Source: Gryganskiella cystojenkinii (Eukaryota; Mortierellomycota; Mortierellomycetes; Mortierellales; Mortierellaceae). From it: DNA of 64,000 bases. The stretch is from assembly GCA_015852425.1 (NCBI GenBank), contig JAAAIG010000004.1, forward strand, positions 18,555 through 82,554, written 5' to 3'. A program made the position numbers and the translations under genes. The notes beneath the pieces were generated by a model, which saw nothing but the letters and a program-made list of their open reading frames with translations, was not told the origin of the DNA and did not search any database. Below, in pieces: positions 36,472 through 47,368 of the stretch (position 1 is its first letter; the number at the start of each line of letters is the position of its first letter).

Positions 36472-37015
36472 GGCTGCAAGGGGCGATGGATCCGTTTTGT
36501 TTGAAAGGTTAGAAAAAGAAATGTTTGTTGTAGAGAGTAGTGTGGGACTGAAAGAAGGATGGAGAGAAGGATGCAAAGAAGAGAGAGTTGGTCCCTCAAA
36601 AAATCAAAAAAATAAAAAAATCGAAAATGTCAAAAAAAAAGAGGTCCGATCCCTCAGATTGACGCTGAACCTTCGAAATATTCACTGACAATGGTTCTTT
36701 AACGATCACTCTCCACCGCGCACTCTCCACCGCGAGAAGAGTCTCGAGTGAAAAAGTTGGATCGCGGTAACCTGTCAAACAGGGCAAGGAGTATGGTTGA
36801 GCGTAGTTCTTCAAAATAAAATAACTCGCGATAAATGGTCTACTGGAGAGAGAAACAAAAAAGACCAGAGTTTCTGCACAGTTGTAGTTGTTTATTTTAA
36901 CTTAAAGCAATCCGTGCTTGCGCACTGCAAAAGATGTCGAGTCTTGTTGTTTCACAGGCCCGGTTGAGGCGCTGAGCAAAGACTTCTTACTTATCACGAC
37001 AAGGGCTCTAATATT
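36472..37015. other. Intergenic between two minus-strand genes
   Basis: 544 bases: the leader of the unknown gene (CT-rich on the minus strand), followed by the 3' flank of the HIT gene. A direct repeat CACTCTCCACCGCG occurs twice near 36709-36734. No coding sequence is recognised. Confidence 0.5.
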
Positions 37016-38148
37016 TTAGAGCTTGAGGATGCGCTTGCGGATGATCTCGAGCTGGTCAAAGCTGGTCTCCTTGACGTTCCATTCCATGATCAGTCCTTCC
37101 TCGGCACTGGGCTTGGGGATAACGTGGAAGTGAACGTGATCGACAGCCTATCAACGTCAGTCAGAAGAGAAAAAAAAACAGCAACAGCGTTGGTAAATGC
37201 GTGGAAAGAACCAGAAGTATAATTGACTTTATGTTCGTTCCATTTTTTACCTGATGAGCAAGTCGACCGTTGTTCTGCAAGATGTTGTACTCCTTGAGAC
37301 CCTCAGCCAGGGCAACCTTCTTCGCTACGGGCAGAAGATCAGCCAATTCGTGGTCGGGAATCTCGTGCAAGAACTGGGCGTGGTCTATGTTAGAAGGTTG
37401 TTTGTTATGAGTGAAAAAAAAATAGGATGAGCAACAAAGACGATGGGTTTCGTTGCTGGTGTCTGTCGGTGGTACTTTCACCGGCGAGATCTTGTATGCC
37501 AAATATGTTCTTTGACTCAGCTTACGCTTGGGGATGACAAGCTAGAGTGGGAGAAGGACCAAAAGAAGAACAAGAAGACCATTGTTAGTCTTTGGGCTTG
37601 GTCACAACAAAAAAAAAAGACAATTAATTCTCTCACTTACAGCGTGCCCCTCGCTGATAGGACTGATGTCGAGGATGGCCAAACTATCAAAAGAAAAGTT
37701 AAAGATGGGTGTGAGAGCAAGCATGAACCATCACGTTCTCCAAAATGGGGAGGATGTCTCGGTGTCGGTCATTGCCAAGTAGGTTAGTCTGTTCAAACGC
37801 CAAACAAAAAAAATAAAGAAATGCTCTGCTCATTTCAGGAATCTTCGCCGCGCCGCTCAAAGGCGAATGGACGCTTTACTCTCGGGAAAAAACGATACCC
37901 AAAATATAATAAAGCTTTATGATTTTCTGCTTCCTGGTTCCTGGTATTCCCGGTTTATGTTCTCGAGTATCTTCCGACATTTCTGCTTCTTTTTGCCATG
38001 CTACAAACCCGTGAGAAAAAAAAAAAGGAAAAAAGAAAACGCGTTTCCAGCGGTTGGAAAAGTACCTGTGCTCGGTCTCGAAGAGGACCTTGGAGGGAAT
38101 CTCGCGCTTGATGATGCGGCACAAAATGCAGGCAGGGTTGGAGGCCAT
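37016..38148 (-). CDS. HNT1: HIT-family nucleoside phosphoramidase (HINT1-like)
   Basis: Five exons (38148-38066, 37683-37641, 37541-37526, 37384-37251, 37147-37016) give 135 residues, the normal HINT size. HINT enzymes hydrolyse adenosine phosphoramidates. The zinc-site-like ACILCRIIKREIPSK opens the protein. LAILDISPISEGHALVIPK forms the core, and the catalytic triad motif is HVHFHVIP (His96, His98, His100). Exon 3 is only 16 bases and encodes LVIPK; its phase (1 base carried over) fits both neighbours, so it is well supported. Intron 1 is long (382 bases). The gene shares a 191-base divergent promoter with the rhodanese gene. Confidence 0.93.
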
Positions 38149-38339
38149 TGTTGTATGAATTGAGAGAGGAGTGTTGAAGAGTGGGAATTCTTTCTTGGAA
38201 CGGAATTGATAAAAGAGTCGGTTCATTTGTGACGTGACTATCCGAGCAAGTGAGCACGACATGTATGCAGGTGCTCAAAAAACATCCTACTGCTTCCGAA
38301 AAACATCTCTTCATCCTTTACTCCTTCATCACGCCGACC
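38149..38339. promoter_or_regulatory. Compact divergent promoter HNT1 / rhodanese
   Basis: Only 191 bases separate the two divergent ATGs, so both genes must share or interleave promoter elements. No consensus box stands out. CT-rich sequence precedes the rhodanese start. Confidence 0.55.
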
Positions 38340-38955
38340 ATGTTCAAATTCGCCCTTCCTGCCAGGTCCGCCCTCGTCTCGCTTCAACAGCGCACATTCT
38401 CCACTGTAAGGGAAAGAAAGGAAAAAAAAAAAAAAAAAATGTGGGCTAGTTCCGCCACTAACTCATTTTTGCCTTTTGATATAGTCTCAACTCGCCCAAA
38501 AGTCTTTCCCGGCTCTGGTCCAGGAGATTAAATTGACCAACAAGAATATCCATCACATCTCACCCAAGGATCTCAACGCCATCTCCAAAGCCGTCTCGGC
38601 TCAGAACCCTCGTCTCCCGCCACACGTGATTGATGTCCGAGAGCGCCATGAAATCGAGGCCACAGGCACCATCCCTGGAGCGATTGCCCTTCCCCGGGGT
38701 GTTTTGGAAAGAGATATCGGCAAGTTTGTCAAACAGGATGACCCCAGGGACGTGGTTGTGTATTGTGCTGGAGGATTCCGTTCGGTCTTGGCCGCAGAGA
38801 GTTTGGTCCGCCTCGGTTATGGTGTGCTTGAATCCGAGGGTAAGGAGGACCATCGCCATGAGTTCAAGGACACGCCACGAGTCTGGAGTCTGAATGAGGG
38901 TATGGATGGTTGGATCAAGAGCGGCTTCTCAGTCGAGAAGAAACAGCAAAAGTAA
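38340..38955 (+). CDS. Mitochondrial rhodanese-like sulfurtransferase
   Basis: Two exons (38340-38405, 38485-38955) give 178 residues. Exon 1 encodes a 22-residue basic, hydrophobic presequence (ALPARSALVSLQQRTFS) typical of mitochondrial import. The rest is one rhodanese domain beginning ISPKDLNAI, with VIDVRERHEIEATGTIPGAI and the active loop YCAGGFRS. Cys116 is the sulfur-carrying cysteine of a six-residue CxxxxR loop. WSLNEGMDGWIKSG is the usual C-terminal helix. It would transfer sulfane sulfur, for instance in sulfide or thiosulfate metabolism. The substrate cannot be told from sequence. Confidence 0.9.
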
Positions 38956-39198
38956 AGAGCCAAAGAAAAAGGATGATAGAAAAACAAGATGTAAAATTTT
39001 TATTTGAATAAGAATAGGTATGTAACAAAAATAGACATGAGAAGTGAGTGAGGGTGCGCCTTGTCCATGAGACATAAAGACTATGACGATCCCCTGAATA
39101 AAAGCAGAAAAGCATTCTTCACTCCTGGGGGTTTTTTTTCTTCTTCAAGGTCGTTCTGCCCCGACTAGCGAGACAGTTATTTTGAGGTCCTCCGATAT

Positions 39199-42100
39199 TT
39201 ATCCTCTCTTAAAGTCGAACAAAGACCGGAGTTCTTTCAAGGATCCTGCGCGTCTAAGGAACTCGTGCTAAGGAAGGGAGTACAAAGAAAAAAAGAACGA
39301 GGTGTTTAGAAGGTCATCCACAATACATTTGCATTATTTAGAGGGAGCAAACAAAAAAAAAAAAATGGTGCCATCATACCTCCAGAAGCTCCTTGGAAGC
39401 GGCACGACTCTTGACATCGACACATAAGCAAACAGCCAAGAAGTTCTTGAGCTCCGCACTCAAGGTTTCGGGTTTCTTCAAAGTCGGAGTACCGTTCGTG
39501 GCGATCAAATACAAGGCCTTGAGAGGTTCCTCATCCAGGTATGGGGGTTCCTGTTCAATCATCTCAATTGCCATGATACCCAGGGACCAGACATCCACCT
39601 TGGCACCGTACTCTTTTTGCTTGACAACCTCGGGTGCCATCCAGTAAGGGGTTCCGACCAACGTCGCACGCTTGTTCTTTTGATCCGTCAACTTTGCACA
39701 GAAACCGAAATCCGTAATCTTGACATGACCGTAGGAATCCAAGAGGACGTTATCTGACTTGATATCTCTGTGGATGATGTTTTGGCTATGTAAGTGCTGG
39801 AGACCCTTGCAAGTCTGTTGGAAAAAAATGCAAGGAAGAGTCAATATTTGCTCTTATATCACACATCATTCACAAATTTCTCAACGCCACCAAAATATGT
39901 ATACCTCAAAACAAATAATAGCAATTTGATTCTCGGACAACTTGTTGTTGTCGATAACATCGGTCAAAGCACCGCCTTCCATGTACTCCATGACGACCCA
40001 AAGTTCCTGACCGCGGACCAAGAATGAATCGAGGTAGTTGACAATGTTGGGATGTGTCGATTCCTTCATGACCAAGATCTCGTTCACGACCAACTCTTTC
40101 CTTGGCTGAAGTGAAAGATCCATCTGTTTGATCGCCACCTTGGTGTTCGTCGTAAGATGCTTGGCGACATACACGGAGCCAGACGCACTGTGGGAGCAAC
40201 AAAGATACAGCATAAAAGTCAGCGACCAAAGTCATTTCAATAGATCCGCCGGCGCTGCTTCTTACAGCAGTTTTGATACTTACCCTTGACCAACTTTCTT
40301 GATCTTGCTGTAGAGCGTGCTGGGATCTCCGGAGGACACCACGCTTCGGAGTTTCTCCATGACCTCCTTTTCAGTCATGGTCGAAATGCGACGTTCCACA
40401 ACAACCTTAGGCGTTCCGGTACCGTTCAACGCAGCAGTGGCAGCATCAACAGCAGGGCGAGCAGCAATTGGAGGTGGGTTCGAGGCTGATTCTGAGGGAG
40501 CACCGGGGTATTTGGACAAGGTAGGGGAGGTGTTGGTCCTTGCAGGTGGTCCGTAGGGGTGCTGTTGACGAAGACTGGTAGGTGGTGGAGTTGTGGGCGA
40601 TGGGGGTTGCTGTGCTGGAGCGTATTTGTTGGGCGACGAACTTGACGATGGCCCATTGAACTGATGATTGGGTGCACGAGGCGACTGCATGTATAAAAAA
40701 CCACAAAATTAATATGCGCTCAGACAGCAGACACTGATCACTCTCAATAGCCATACAAAAATCAGACAGGTACTCACAGTTGGCGAAGGAGGTGCATAAT
40801 CCACACGCCCATTTGGGGGGCGAGGCGAGAGGTTGGGTCGGGATCCAGAGGGCTGTTGTTGCTGATCGTAAAGCCCAAGGCTCGACATTCTCTGAGTAAC
40901 TGGGAGCGCATCCGAGCTCTGAGATCTCTCTGGCATCATGGGTCGAGGCTCATCGGGACGTGCAGGTCTCTCTGGGCGCTGAGGACGAGCAGATGGGGCA
41001 GCAGGTGCTTGTCTGGGCATCAAGTTGGCCCAACGATCGCCCTCATTGTCAGCAGGGACCAAAGGAAGTGTGTTGGGAACCAAGGAAGGTTCACCGTACT
41101 CGGCCTCGTTTCTCTTTGTCTGATCCGTGTAGAACTCTAAAACTTCCAGAACTGCCTGAGGGTTGTTGGCATAATCCTCCTTTGTAATAGCCGATCCTGT
41201 CAAGAGCTTACTCCATGTCTCGGGCATTCCCTATTGAAAATAATCCGAAGTGTATCAGTGTACGCATCTTTTTTTTATAACAAACGAACAACTTGTGTGG
41301 TCTAAGCGACGAGAGCCTCGAAGGATCTGAACTTACTGTAAAGTTGCCGGTGTTGGGGTCAAAACCGACATGGACCTTGTGGACGAAGTTAGTAGGATTC
41401 GAGACGCCCATGAGAGGCGATCTGGAGTAGATCTCGTGCATCCATGAGTAAAGCTCGTCGTCGTTCTTGCAGGAAAGGAAATAGCTCCTATCCTTAGTGA
41501 CGAGTTCGAAACAGTAGGCTTTGAGGTCTGTACGGGTGACTGCGGTAATGTCCTTCAGGAAAACAAGAACGACAGCTTGAGGTGTTGACTACAACGAATG
41601 TCAAGCCATTTTTGTCACGAAGAAGGGGTCGATCATTGGTCGCAAAAAACATATATTGAGTCAGGAGACAAGTAGAGGGGAAAGAAAACAAAAAAGAGAC
41701 CATTAATAACAGTGTCCAAAACCGGGCGCATAGCAAGAAAATATGGATAATTGACTTTGATGACCCGGTCCAGGCCATCAATTGGAGAGAACAAAAAACA
41801 ATAGGCAAAGCCAAATCCAGCCAAGTCCAGTCAATGGCTGCGTCTTAATTTTTCAATTTTTCTTTTTTCAGGGACGTCCAAGAAGGGTAAGAGAAAGCAC
41901 TTCTTCAAGAGCATCGTACAGAATAAAAACAAGGGGGCAAAGATTCAAAAAGGGACGAGAAAAAGCGCAAGGAAAAATAAAATAAAAAAAACGTGGAGAA
42001 GATGTGGTGACAAGAGCAAACAAAAACGTGCTGCAAGGGTGCAACTCAAATGAACAACACAAAGTCATCATCTTAAAAAAACGCAGAAGCGGAACAAAAG

Positions 42101-42325
42101 AGACAGGAGACGCACCTCGTTGCGATGGAAGCTCAGGGTGAGTTCACGCAGGGTCATGTAACGCTTTGTCCAGAGGAAGGCTTTGAGACCCTCTTCCTTG
42201 ACAGAGATGAAACCATGCTTGAGAACGCCCGAGACGTTGGTCGGCGCTTGGTCGCGGAGTGGTTGAATGGGAGTGAGCTCTCTGTACCTGGACAGAGGGT
42301 TCGAATTATCTTCGGTGGCGTACAT
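39199..42325 (-). CDS. CLA4: p21-activated kinase, Cla4 type
   Basis: Seven exons (42325-42116, 41588-41337, 41230-40778, 40684-40284, 40187-39905, 39814-39380, 39267-39199) give 700 residues. A PH domain (about 35-135) starts at [19 protein letters not shown] and ends at WMHEIY. The CRIB motif follows directly ([16 protein letters not shown]), then a Pro/Gln/Ser-rich linker. The C-terminal kinase has [17 protein letters not shown] with Lys459, HRDIKSDN with Asp550, DFGFCAKL and [17 protein letters not shown]-kinase order is diagnostic of Cla4/Skm1 rather than Ste20. These kinases are activated by Cdc42/Rac and control polarity, septin organisation and cytokinesis. The last exon is 69 bases and supplies the final HEFLRRAG helix. 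Confidence 0.95.
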
Positions 42326-42907
42326 GATGGAAAGGGAGTTTAGCAGTGGGTTGATGGATGAGTTGTGTTGATGAGATGGAGCGATGATATCAAAAATACA
42401 AAGAAAGAGGGAGAGGGAGCAAGAGTCGGCGAAAAACAGATGAAGAAGGGGAAAGAGAGGATTGTAGAAAAGATGATGAGAAGGGACGGGTATATGAAAA
42501 AACGAGAGCGAGTGAGGGTGTCCAGGGACTTTTTTTGTTTTCGAGAGTTGACAAAGAGACCGAGGAAGGGACGGAGAGAATGGAGAGAGAGAGGAGGGGC
42601 AGGAGAGGGGGTCGGATGATGTGATGATGGACGAGATGAAGGAAAAAGTCAAAGAAGAAGAGAAAAAAAAAGGAACGGACAATAAAAAAGAAGTGGGATT
42701 TTCCCCTCACTGGCAAAGAGCTGTCCAAAAAGAGAAGGAGGACAGACAAACATGCACACACAGACACTCTCTCGCACACACACACAAACAAAGAAAGGCG
42801 CAAGGAAGAAAGCAGTTTGTCTGTCCGCTGGATCGAGCTCCTGTTTTGTTCGCTCGCCGTCTTCCCTTGATGCCTTTCGTTGACTCTTCAGGTGGAGGGC
42901 CATGGAT

Positions 42908-42923
42908 AGAGAGAGAGAGAGAG
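42908..42923. repeat. (GA)n microsatellite
   Basis: A short GA dinucleotide run lies in the CLA4/WD40 divergent spacer, outside coding sequence. Confidence 0.8.
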
Positions 42924-43456
42924 TACAGAGAATATCTTTTTGATACCCAAGGACTACCAGAGTGCATAGCCCCTTTGGCCAATACGGGGCCAGAGATATG
43001 AAAATTCAATCAAAAAGAAAAAATCAAAAAAGGACACAAAAGAAGCAAAAAACGGACGAGTGAGCGTGAGGAACAGTCAGCCAGTTCCGAACCCTATTTC
43101 ATTTTGAATTGGAGGGAGAGGCAAAGCCAAGGTACATACAACTGGTTTACTTTTGTGTTCCTGGGACAAGGGTGCTTGGCAGTAACAGCAGCAATAATAG
43201 TCGCGGTCGTCAGTGAATGCTGCCGTCTTTTGTTCTATCGACATTTCCTTGTGCTTTACCTCCAAACAGAGAGGAAGAGGAACGGAGAAGACAAAAAAAA
43301 AAAAAATCCACGTTACGTCACCGTAATGAATATCCATGCAAGTGTTACATCATTGGCCAGGCAGTCCCCCTTGCACCGTTCGCGTCCCACACGCGTTCAT
43401 CGCGCAAAGGGGTGGAAAACAAACACACAAAGAAAGAAGGGCTCAAAACTCCTTCC

Positions 43457-43482
43457 AGTCAGTCAATCAATCAATCAATCAA
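43457..43482. repeat. (TCAA/TCAG)n tandem repeat
   Basis: About six tetranucleotide units (CAGT then CAAT) lie 140 bases upstream of the WD40 gene start. Confidence 0.8.
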
Positions 43483-43623
43483 AGAGGGCGGTGTAATTTC
43501 TTCATCTATTTCATTCACTTTCTGTAATCCCACATCTCAACTCTAGACCATACCACGAGTCTCTTGCTCTCTTCTCACTCCTCGCAACTCACTGATCATT
43601 GCCTGCAGGTCCAATCCAGCGAA

Positions 43624-46600
43624 ATGACTCTCTTGGTAGGTGGTCCATATCTCTTCACTCTTTCATACTCCTCCCTATTCTCCCTCATCGTGATTATGCT
43701 CCAGAGAAAAAAAAAAAATCTTCATACAAGTTTCCAGTTCAAAACTGATATGGATCCAGCATCACGATGGTCTCGGCCTGGATGTACCTTTAATACTCCT
43801 CAGACTCGGGGCAATGTTCCTGGATACCATGATTCCCACCACCTCGCCATCTCCATCCTCGCTCCAAAAACTTCATACAGCAATAATCGATCATAATTGA
43901 GCCTGTGCAGTCTATGCTGGACTCAAACTGTGCTACTAGCCTGTGGTCTTTAGTCTAGTGCCGTGAAGGACGCGACTGTGTCATTGTATTCAAGATACAG
44001 CGATGTTAATCTCTTGTTTGCAACCTTTCTCCTTGTACCAATTTGTGATTCCGATAGCCTACGGAACCCCTTGCCCCAGTGGCCACCAACACGGAGCCCC
44101 ATACTGTCGCTACCGCTCAGACCTCTCAGAAAAAGGCACCTGCCGTCACCACTGGTGCATCCGCTCCAGGTAAAGAAAATGACGAGAGTCTTGTCAATGG
44201 TGGAAATGCCGCTGCGGACGAGTCAGTTGACGTTGTCAATGTGGATGGTCACCAGGACGTTGAGGATGGTCGTCCGGTTCGTAAGCGCAAGGCCACGGTT
44301 CCCTATGATGAGGACACAGACATGGATACCGACGAGCTTCTGGAGAAAGAGGTCAAGACCAAGAAAAAGCCGGCTGCCAAGCCCAAGGCTGTCAAGGCAA
44401 CCAAAGATGAGGCCGCAAAGGCTGTGAAGCCTCCCCGCAAGACTGCTCAAAAGCTAAAGTCGGCCTTTAGTGACGACGAGGACAACTCTGGTAATCATCT
44501 TCTAGTAATACCGCGTTAAATGGAGTCGAGTCTTCTTTAGAAAACGATGCACTAACTTTTTCAATCTTCCAACTGCAAATAGCACCAGCAACCGAGTCCA
44601 TCGCCTCCAAATTCAAGCGTGTCACCAACCCCAGAATCCCCTATGTCAAGGTATTGATTCTGTTCCCTGAAAGTGACTGAGCATAGCCAGATGAATATTA
44701 CTTGACTTGCTTCTAACACACTGGCAATTGTACATATTTTATAGCCCGAAGATCCTCTCGACTTCAACCCAAGTTACGTGAACAGTCTCGCTCGTCAATA
44801 CCCCGATTCATACTGGAAGAGCCATGCCGAAAGTAAATCTGGCATGATCAACAAGATCAGCGAGGATCACCCTCTCAAGATCGTCGATTGCAGCATTCAC
44901 GACCAGGCACCTATCACAGGCATGGTTCTGTCCCCGGATGGCACCATGTTAGCCACGTTCTGCAATCTTGGCTCGGCCAAGATCTGGAGTTTAGAGGACT
45001 ATTCTTTGCTCAAAACACTTCGTGATGCAAAGGTAATGTGTGTGTATGTTAAGAGCAGTTAAAATTGTGGAAGAGAAACTGTACTGACGATCTTTCTCTC
45101 TCTATCTTCCTTCTTTTTTTAAACTCTTGGAATTAGGAAGAACACATCGACGAATACTATGTGGGCACCTTTGTTCCCGATCAAACTTTGCTGCTTGTTG
45201 GCGGCAAGCTGAAGGACCGAAACAATTGGTCGGAGGCTGACGAGGACAACAACATTCTGCCTTGTCCTCTCAAGCTGTTTGATATCTTGACTGGCGAGGT
45301 GGTGACGCAGCTGAGAGGCCATACTGAGGAGTTATTGTGCGTGAAAAAAGTTCAGTTCAAGGGCGAGAACTACTTTTTGAGTGGAAGTCAAGACGGCTAT
45401 TTGAACAAATGGCACATGAGCGCCGATTGGAGGTAAGATTTGGTTGATCGTTTTTATGTTTGCGTTATCCTATATTGCCTCAAGGTAATCTAACGATTGC
45501 ATTTCCTCTCCTCAGGTCATTACAATCCATGGTACAGATGGAGGACGGCGTCACCTGCATGGCGTTCACAGTCTCATTTGTGCCCAACACTGGCAACAAG
45601 TACTTTTTGGCCGCAGCAGACGAGAACCTCCGCCTTTACGACTTTGAAAATGCTGCTGTAAGTTGCTGAAGCGAACGAGGTTGTGACTAGAGCTAACACC
45701 CCTTACCTGTCGCCAACATTGCTTACAAATACTTTCTTTTCTTATCTTTTTTTCATTTCATAATAGTTGCTGCAGACGTTTGAGAACATGTACTCGTCTT
45801 ATTGTGACTGTGGCAAATTCATTTCGGCCGTTGATTTTCCAATGCCCCCACCTGTCCCTGAAGAAGAGCCTGTTGTCGAGAGTGAACCGACCGAGTCTAG
45901 TATCAAAAAGGGGAAGATGAAGGCCGAGGAACCCACAGTGACGAAAACGCCACAACAATTTGCATACTTTATCTCAAGAGGCGTGGAATTACTGGACTCT
46001 GAAGAGCGGATGATTGGTGAGTTTTTGAGCCTTGCAATGAGGGGATCTCTTGCTCCTAGGGACTTCATACTAATAACTGCTATTGGCTATCAACCAATTT
46101 TTTTAGCCAAGGATTATAACTCATGCACTCTTCACAAGTTGGTGTACCCAGATACGAAGGGTGGAAAATGGTACCTTACCGAAGTAAAACGATTCCAGGA
46201 CGAGGAGTAAGTTGAGCGTCAGTGTGGCCAAACCTGGATTTTTTTACTACGCGGAACAATCTGACCGTTGATTTTTATTCGCTGTTCGTAGGTACTTTTC
46301 AAATGCATGGCTTATCAAGATCGCGTCCAATGGTCGATACATGATGGCTCCAACTTGCACAGGCGAGGTTTTTATTTACAACTTGAAGACGGGACAGGTC
46401 ACGGGTGTCCTCAAGGACCACGATGGTACATGCTCATCCAGAAACTGGCATGGTGATGGTGTACGATTCATGTAGTTCAAGGTCTAATTTCATGTTTTTC
46501 TTGATTAATTGATAGATGTCGAGATTCGAGACGTTCTTTTCCACCCTACGCGACCACTGCTATTCACAAGTGCTGATGGTAAAGATCGATTGTTACCACG

Positions 46601-46854
46601 ATTCTGCATGATAAGAAATTATTCGACCTGTTACTAACCCATTCTTTTTGTCAATGATGTTAGATGGACAAGTGAAAGTGTACACGTACAGCAAACCAGA
46701 GGATCTCGAAAAGGCACTCAAGGATTCTGCAGAGGCCGAGCGTGTGGCAAGAGAAGCGTCAGCTTTGATCTCTGTCGCGGCCGACCTCTCGGCAGTTTCT
46801 GTCAAAGACACTGATGAGCAACCGGAGGAAATTTTGAATGTCGATACCCAATGA
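43624..46854 (+). CDS. WD40-repeat protein with basic N-terminal tail
   Basis: Eleven exons (43624-43635, 44058-44490, 44583-44650, 44745-45032, 45137-45432, 45516-45657, 45767-46016, 46107-46206, 46292-46425, 46516-46578, 46664-46854) give 658 residues. Exon 1 is 12 bases (MTLL) before a 422-base intron. The N-terminal tail (about 50-165) is Lys/Ala/Pro-rich with RKRKATVPYDED and PPRKTAQKLKSAF, which suggests nuclear or chromatin contact. From about 175 the sequence forms WD-type blades: ITGMVLSPDGTMLATFC with AKIWSLEDY, LLVGG to LKLFDILTG, YFLSGSQDGYLNKWHM, YFLAAADENLRLYDF, YMMAPTCTGEVFIYNL and LLFTSADDGQVKVYTY. I do not recognise the orthologue. The intron 46017-46106 is 90 bases with no stop in frame. 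Confidence 0.8.
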
Positions 46855-47368
46855 TGCAGTCGCCGAGTCACTTCTCAAAATGATGCCCTCTGCACTCATT
46901 TGCTTTTTCTTTGACAGAGACTAAGAGTCCAATGAGAGTTTTCTCTTGAAAGAGAGAAAAGCTAAAGCTAGATGATAGCCAGGAGTCTCCCATCAGTAGT
47001 AGCAGTAGCCGAAAACAACAGCACACAACCCCAAAAATAAACACCACACATATGCATTGCGATATAAAAATATTTTTACGGAAGTCTCTGCCTCTCGGAT
47101 CATCGGGAGACTTTAATATGACCATCACTTTCTGAAACTGAGGGTCAAGGACAGATACAGTGGATCCACAATAGAGTTGGATAGGGTGCCGGACACGTGT
47201 ATTGAATCGTTCCTTCGTTCTTTGTTTCCTTTTGTTTGTTTCTTCCGTCCGTTACTTCAACTTGGCCCTAGCCGTCCAAAGATTTTACCCTACTAGCCTT
47301 TCGACCATTAGTAACCAATTCATGATCACACCTCCACATCTCCACGTTACAACATAAATACAAGGACA
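46855..47368. other. Intergenic, same-strand spacer
   Basis: 514 bases holding the 3' UTR of the WD40 gene and the promoter of the BTB gene. No coding sequence or RNA gene is seen. Confidence 0.55.

Larger units (their letters stand above)
42326..43623. promoter_or_regulatory. Long divergent promoter CLA4 / WD40 gene
   Basis: About 1.3 kb between divergent starts. The CLA4 side is strongly purine-rich on the plus strand, which is a CT-rich leader on the transcribed strand (about 42330-42680). The middle is A-rich with several short tandem repeats. The last 100 bases are CT-rich towards 43624. Open frames here follow these biased tracts and show no domain. Confidence 0.5.

Noticed and set aside
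42068..42682. Upstream extension of CLA4 to an ATG at 42682
   Set aside because: The added 119 residues are an unbroken translation of the CT-rich leader (Ser/Leu/Phe/Pro) and are not seen in PAK proteins; the ATG at 42325 fits better.
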